DNA from: an uncultured Saprospiraceae bacterium
GTDB taxonomy: Bacteria > Bacteroidota > Bacteroidia > Chitinophagales > Saprospiraceae
NCBI GenBank assembly: GCA_937952155.1
Contig: CALFYH010000238.1
Span: 1-9,687, forward strand
Reading direction: 5' to 3'
Length of the DNA stretch: 9,687 nucleotides
The notes under the pieces were generated by a model. That model did not search any database. It was not told where the DNA came from and saw only the letters and a program-made list of their open reading frames with translations. Below are positions 8,101-9,687 of this stretch, in pieces (position 1 is the stretch's first letter; the number at the start of each line of letters is the position of its first letter). A program made the translations under genes and the position numbers.

Positions 8101-8830
8101 TGTGAACGGCAATGCGAAAGCAGGCTTAGTAGGAACATCAATCCGTACGACAGGAACATTGAACTTAGAAATCGAAGAAGGAACAGTAGTAGCTGGCCAG
8201 ACGTATAAGATGAATGTTAAATCAAGTGACTTTGCAAACATTGCAGGCTACCAATTTACAATGAAGTATGACAACGAAAGTTTGGTATACGAAGGAGTAG
8301 AAAGAGGCGTGTTGAATGTAAATGAAAGCAATATCGGAAGCATCAGAAGTGGAGTGATCACAACAAGCTGGAACTCAAACGTGGGAGAAAGCTATAAATC
8401 AAATGAAGTATTGTACAGCATCGTGTTTAAAGCAACAAGAAGCGGCAATATCAGTAAGATGATCAGCATCACAAGTGATGTAACAAGAGCAGAAGCTTAT
8501 GACAACTTAGATCAAGTGAAAGAAGTTAAATTAGGCGTACGCACCGATAAAGGAATTGTAGAAACAGGAGTGTTCGAATTGTATCAAAACGAACCAAATC
8601 CGTTCAGCAAAGAAAGCGTAATCAGCTACCGCTTACCAGAAGCATCAGCAGTTAAATTAACAGTATATGATGTAACAGGAAAAGTAGTAAGAGTATACGA
8701 ATTGAAAGGACAAAAAGGCTTGAATAGCTATAAGATCACGAAGAGTGAGTTAAGCGTATCAGGTGTATTGTACTATCAATTAGATGCAGCTGATCACACA
8801 GCAACAAAGAGAATGGTCGTAATCGAGTAA
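2195..8830 (+). CDS. Giant secreted HYR/dockerin/cohesin-like protein with T9SS type A sorting domain (2211 aa)
   Basis: Probably an exported adhesin or extracellular matrix protein; no enzyme motif was recognised. A signal peptide spans residues 1-26 (cleavage VYA|QA). Residues 80-225 resemble a proprotein-convertase P-domain beta-sandwich (FGLHLRNPQN, WSLVFQNGWSG, NWGLTF). From 353 to about 1798 the chain is Cys-rich with HYR-like modules marked by PP.(x)..CP, DNC and D(A/G)(A/S)GN..VC motifs. The first is split by an insertion at about 405-632, the next lies at 787-870, and a duplicated block occupies 1023-1290 and 1526-1798. Residues 1799-2211 contain no Cys. They comprise a small beta domain (1805-1855), a dockerin-like module (1859-1920), a cohesin-like module (1986-2118) and the T9SS sorting domain (2125-2211). 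The ATG at 2195 is chosen for the signal peptide and the leader it shares with the preceding gene. Codons strongly favour A endings (GTA, ACA, GGA, AGA), unlike the flanking genes. A strong terminator follows. Confidence 0.93.
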   Translation: MKKTVNKLKMVFAVMLAVVYTTGVYAQAITFTTASPQNICGATGTNINSSGGGCILPPAGGIVTCNGLAIAQGQATQFAMLLPALCNTTYKLTNVSLNFTLNSWGCDFGLHLRNPQNNYVTLMQTVGLSSAGGTFNGINICDTSNVVYPATPTPGIYKQRSPAVGTSGTAACGQSCNATPPINSYCSLNDVIPAGTGIGGQWSLVFQNGWSGETGSMTNWGLTFAPQATLPNFTGVTTLPLAPGSCAAAPVPCVTAGALASCTAPGNVAPSTGAPFYAGYNVTTNVATAQISYTLLSGPPTAGSLTCLNQAGFLPCPPAGIQFTSSGLKHVLWRSSTGCGSFDTSYQAINIADLEPPTFVPACPKGNIVNLNAGPGECGAFWDAPAFMAIDNCPSSLIFGALGFSGGCNQYSQNFCGINACGDSGGYFFDLKNNTTKPMIISGFVSAFTGAAAQQAGAFEVWMKTNVESWRVGAGTIPTAQSCPNTNPRANWTLVKTTGAADSVRTSAWTAGTAGLSKDTLWIGKPANVFDTATACDGTQTFRQGLNGSPITIGPGQIRGIAILGTVGSGNSMNLPGFGTCATGNYGDGQLVINPIHNTPAGGIGGISVNAAGANFGTICVPFGFPGDVFYAFVDNAMAGMVPVSQTCGRPFGPGCYFPIGCTSLCYKATDAAGNMSVCNFQVCVNEWANQTLALVCNDEVQISLDQNCEATINADMVLEGGPYGCYDDYVVEVRLWTTTGNGGLIDRNLTKPGVQINGNEIGRELKITVRDPQTGNSCWGHATVEDKLPPVLTCPRDTCVPCQSPLTPSFTGQPTVLENCGGASVTYKDNATQGGCAARYSKLIKRTFTAVDGSGNRSVCTQTITVALGDLNIVSVPLNYDNIEEPMLLCDEKIDRNKNVGPHMADFPECVDGYLLDSAYWRANPNQPNIYPNRRIPRVLGWNCIDNPNSPNFGHPNPDPVYYPAHRQWSQTNPLCWGPDTRVMWHGTGKPGGTDCINLAVTYKDIIFDLATPGCDAGPIGCYKVLRQWTVLDWCTSLVGGHNQIIKVVDSEGPNILYPDSSRVNMETWTCSGRWDVPPAWIVDNCSNELHYTVEVENGTVLGNEVSGYVVVNMPEGLQNGYIIATDCCGNITKKVVKLNVIDRTPPQAVCRTSTVVSLNGNQSPGTNYASVFAESFDEGSFDNCQPHIWFKVIRMAELLGTNSGSNSNNVVACAGLNGDDNTVLAGNQVYFDDVTRFCCADVGQKIMVVFRVFDVNPGAGPIAPINMTNPNSALFGRFSDCMVEVEVQDKSVPTVVAPPNMVVSCWYWFDITKANDPSDRQFGRVVTSLSDREKVKTSDIVCHKFCERNQYTGYPGYVQTNQVPVPAPNQACIYYNQLFDTAHWDRKYELVWGFDGYALSACGTNPTIVVNDLRECGQGQIQRIITATGPNNSRVNAIQTIWVVDCDPFYIDPLNCNDPRYSDIQWPNGVCNQNPIVIDGCGADISPENPQLGKPVVVNNADDNCALISIEKFDEIFTIEPDACFKVLRKWVVIDWCQYDPFIDPDFGRWEALQVIKVRDQDKPVVTCNVGPCEPAVIDPTLKVCVGHISLTATATDNCTPVDWLFWEYKIDAFNDGKGVHGGYDFRVGTLTQRQYNAGDTVEYSHNPFADDNHNPFNASGTYPIGIHRIRWNVEDGCGNIGVCETLFEIKDCKAPTPYCLTGVITVPMPSSKCVDIWAKDLDHGSYDNCTAKENLKFYFDGDENKPSIRVCCDDFVAAGQNDELRIEVEMWVEDQEGNRDYCKTIVIVQDNLDSCLNTGSFGKITGSLKTEGSEEAKPVTMQLEKANSAMKEVTGSPYTFGDLAFPAVYTVKPSRNDDHLNGVSTADIVKIQKHILGQAPITSPYKLIAADVNASGSITASDISEMRKLILGVQPTFTKVASWTFVPNSYVFADPSKPWNAPRSSTVNVNDKVEYKENFMAIKMGDVNGNAKAGLVGTSIRTTGTLNLEIEEGTVVAGQTYKMNVKSSDFANIAGYQFTMKYDNESLVYEGVERGVLNVNESNIGSIRSGVITTSWNSNVGESYKSNEVLYSIVFKATRSGNISKMISITSDVTRAEAYDNLDQVKEVKLGVRTDKGIVETGVFELYQNEPNPFSKESVISYRLPEASAVKLTVYDVTGKVVRVYELKGQKGLNSYKITKSELSVSGVLYYQLDAADHTATKRMVVIE
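3251..4261 (+). other. Split HYR-like domain with inserted beta-sandwich (residues about 353-689)
   Basis: The N-terminal half of a HYR-like fold is seen at residues 353-395 (DLEPPTFVPACP, then a GECGAFWDAP-like strand and AIDNCP). The matching C-terminal half appears only at about 645-687 (CYFPIGCTSLCYKATDAAGN then SVCNFQVCV). Between them, roughly 405-632, is a module with GGYFFDLKNNTTKPMIISGF, FEVWMKT, WTLVKTTG and GPGQIRGIAI. It reads like a separate ligand-binding-style beta-sandwich. Boundaries are approximate and the fold assignments are inference from motif order. Confidence 0.5.
5261..6064 (+). repeat. Duplicated Cys-rich block, copy 1 (residues 1023 to about 1290)
   Basis: The landmarks are CYKVLRQWTVLDWC at residues 1023-1036, an IIKVVDSEGP linker, a TDCCGN segment at 1127-1132, and EGSFDNC at 1180-1186. 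The block closes with CMVEVEVQDKSVP. The same landmarks recur in the same order in copy 2. The DNA is well diverged, so this is an old protein-level duplication and not a recent DNA repeat. Confidence 0.6.
6770..7588 (+). repeat. Duplicated Cys-rich block, copy 2 (residues 1526-1798)
   Basis: The landmarks are CFKVLRKWVVIDWC at residues 1526-1539, VIKVRDQDKPVVTC, EDGCGN around 1680, and HGSYDNC at 1726-1732. The block closes with CKTIVIVQDNLDSC at residue 1798. These lie 503, about 551 and 546 residues after their counterparts in copy 1. Two full sets of DWC, CGN and DNC landmarks in the same order support tandem duplication of a multi-module block. Confidence 0.6.
7769..7954 (+). other. Dockerin-like module (residues about 1859-1920)
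   Basis: There are two F-hand-like halves. The first reads NDDHLNGVSTADIVKIQKHI with Asp1870 at the loop end. It is shifted from the canonical calcium loop, with Leu1863 at the fifth position. The second, DVNASGSITASD, fits the calcium loop well: Asp1894, Asn1896, Ser1898, Ser1900 and Asp1905, followed by the helix ISEMRKLILG. Dockerins bind cohesins in a calcium-dependent way in cellulosomes. In Bacteroidota secreted proteins a partner is usually not known. A further DVNGN motif follows at residue 1969. Confidence 0.75.
8150..8548 (+). other. Cohesin-like module (residues about 1986-2118)
   Basis: The stretch has the strand pattern of a cohesin-type beta-sandwich: NLEIEEGTVVAGQTYKMNV, then FANIAGYQFTMKYDNESLVY, a GVITTSWNSN strand and EVLYSIVFKATRSGNI. 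It lies between the dockerin-like module and the sorting domain. The assignment rests on motif order; divergent cohesin-like folds are hard to prove by eye. Confidence 0.65.
8567..8827 (+). other. T9SS type A C-terminal sorting domain (residues 2125-2211)
   Basis: The order FELYQNEPNPFSKESVISY, then LTVYDVTGKVVRVYE, GVLYYQLDA and KRMVVIE is diagnostic of the Por secretion-system sorting domain (the TIGR04183 type). NEPNPF starts at residue 2132. Such domains direct proteins already in the periplasm through the type IX translocon. They are usually removed when the protein is attached to surface lipopolysaccharide or released. Confidence 0.95.
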
Positions 8831-8860
8831 TCGATTGATCTTAGACATTTAGTTTATTAT

Positions 8861-8893
8861 AATGCCCTTCAACGAAAGTTGAAGGGCATTTTT
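8861..8893 (+). terminator. Strong intrinsic terminator with GAAA tetraloop
   Basis: A perfect 13-bp stem (8861-8873 with 8878-8890) encloses GAAA at 8874-8877, a GNRA tetraloop closed by C-G. A run of T occupies 8889-8893. It lies 30 bases after the giant gene's stop codon. The reverse strand lacks a comparable T-run, so it is expected to work mainly in the + direction. It separates the two-gene unit from the gene beginning at 9091. Confidence 0.95.
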
Positions 8894-9090
8894 AGTTTAA
8901 TTATATACCATGGTAATCCTAATTAATTTATCTTTGAAATTGTATTTAGATATTTTTTATGTTACCTCAATTGATTAATCAATATTATGCACTGATTATT
9001 TAATTGTTTGAAAATGGATTGATAAGTATAGCATAAAATTTAGCATTTTTTTTATCAGGATGCCAATTTTTAATTTTTAAATAGACTTAT

Positions 9091-9687
9091 ATGAAACGCA
9101 TTTTTATTACACAAATGTTGCTTTTGTTTGGATTCTTGAGTCACTCGCAGGACACTATTAAAGTTCAAACCTTTGATTGGAAATCTACTATTAGGCGAGA
9201 TTCATTTGATTTTCCAAATGACAATACTTCATATCGTAAAATTCTGATGCTTTATAATATGAGATGTCATAACGCAGCAGTTGGTAATGGAAATGTTGGA
9301 TGTTATGAATGGGATTACAGTTGTAATACATTTATAACTGATCCAAGCAGAATTGATTCAGCAAAATCCAGTCATCCTGATTATGTAATTTCCAATTTTA
9401 ATGGGACTGATTTCAATTACACAAGAAAACCTACATATCAAATATTTAAAACAACTCAGCATAATTCAACTTTATCAGGTAATATGTTATCAGAAGGCGC
9501 TATAGGAAAAGATAATAAGATTATTGAATTAGGTGGTACAATACCTAGTATAAGTAAAGCACAATATTTGTACAAGGCAAATGAACTATTGGCAACGGGC
9601 TTAAATTCTGGAAATATTTTTAATATTAAACTTGATATTGGTAATTCTAATTCTGAATTGACATTTTTTAGAATTCGAATGAAGCAA
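9091..9687 (+). CDS. Secreted protein, N-terminal part (3' truncated by window)
   Basis: From ATG at 9091 the frame stays open for 199 codons to the window edge, so only the N-terminus is seen. Residues 1-19 (MKRIFITQMLLLFGFLSHS) form a short signal peptide, probably cleaved before Gln20. The mature part begins DTIKVQTFDW and carries a Cys/Trp-rich motif CHNAAVGNGNVGCYEWDYSC (Cys59, Cys71, Cys78), followed by ITDP and HPDYVISNFNG. I associate this N-terminal pattern with large secreted Bacteroidota proteins that often end in a T9SS sorting domain, and it loosely recalls the N-terminal domain of peptide-N-glycosidase F-like proteins. Neither the enzyme activity nor the C-terminus can be judged here. 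Codon use is T-rich and ordinary, unlike the gene upstream. It lies beyond a strong terminator and so should have its own promoter within 8894-9090; none was convincing. Confidence 0.8.
   Translation, partial: MKRIFITQMLLLFGFLSHSQDTIKVQTFDWKSTIRRDSFDFPNDNTSYRKILMLYNMRCHNAAVGNGNVGCYEWDYSCNTFITDPSRIDSAKSSHPDYVISNFNGTDFNYTRKPTYQIFKTTQHNSTLSGNMLSEGAIGKDNKIIELGGTIPSISKAQYLYKANELLATGLNSGNIFNIKLDIGNSNSELTFFRIRMKQ

Noticed and set aside
2185..8241. Many minus-strand reading frames of 60-135 codons inside the two + strand genes
   Set aside because: They are shadows of strongly coding + strand sequence; their translations have low-complexity composition and no signal peptides or motifs.
9007..9034. 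TTTG followed by TATAGCAT as a promoter for the last gene
   Set aside because: The second word is a poor match to TAnnTTTG and the 16-base spacing is short; similar matches occur by chance throughout this AT-rich gap.

Overview
The window looks like chromosomal DNA of a Bacteroidota bacterium, most likely of the Saprospiraceae or a close relative. The reasons are AT-rich DNA, secreted proteins built from VCBS/FG-GAP, HYR, dockerin and cohesin-like modules, and a textbook type IX secretion (T9SS) type A C-terminal sorting domain. The family-level placement is inference from protein style; no rRNA or other marker gene is present.

Layout, all genes on the + strand. (1) 1-599: the 3' end of a VCBS/FG-GAP beta-propeller protein, cut by the window start. 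(2) 600-1697: about 1.1 kb without a convincing gene. Its first 600 bases are a strange C-rich, GATC-dense mosaic of degenerate short repeats, with a superimposed period of about 80 bp and a perfect 23-bp tandem repeat. The rest is AT-rich leader DNA with two neighbouring perfect hairpins. (3) 1698-2165 and 2195-8830: a probable two-gene unit, 29 bases apart. It encodes a small unrecognised secreted protein (155 aa) and a giant secreted multidomain protein (2211 aa). The two share a nearly identical sequence just before their start codons. The unit ends at a strong GAAA-tetraloop terminator (8861-8893). (4) 9091-9687: the 5' end of another secreted protein, running off the window.

The giant protein is the centrepiece. 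In order it has a signal peptide, a P-domain-like beta-sandwich, a HYR-like domain split by an inserted module of about 230 residues, further Cys-rich HYR-like modules that include a large internal duplication, a Cys-free tail with dockerin-like and cohesin-like modules in the same chain, and the T9SS sorting domain. The likely picture is an exported, surface-attached or released adhesin or matrix protein, with the small upstream protein made alongside it. Partnership between the two is inference from gene order only.

No tRNA, rRNA, CRISPR array, insertion sequence or phage gene was seen.
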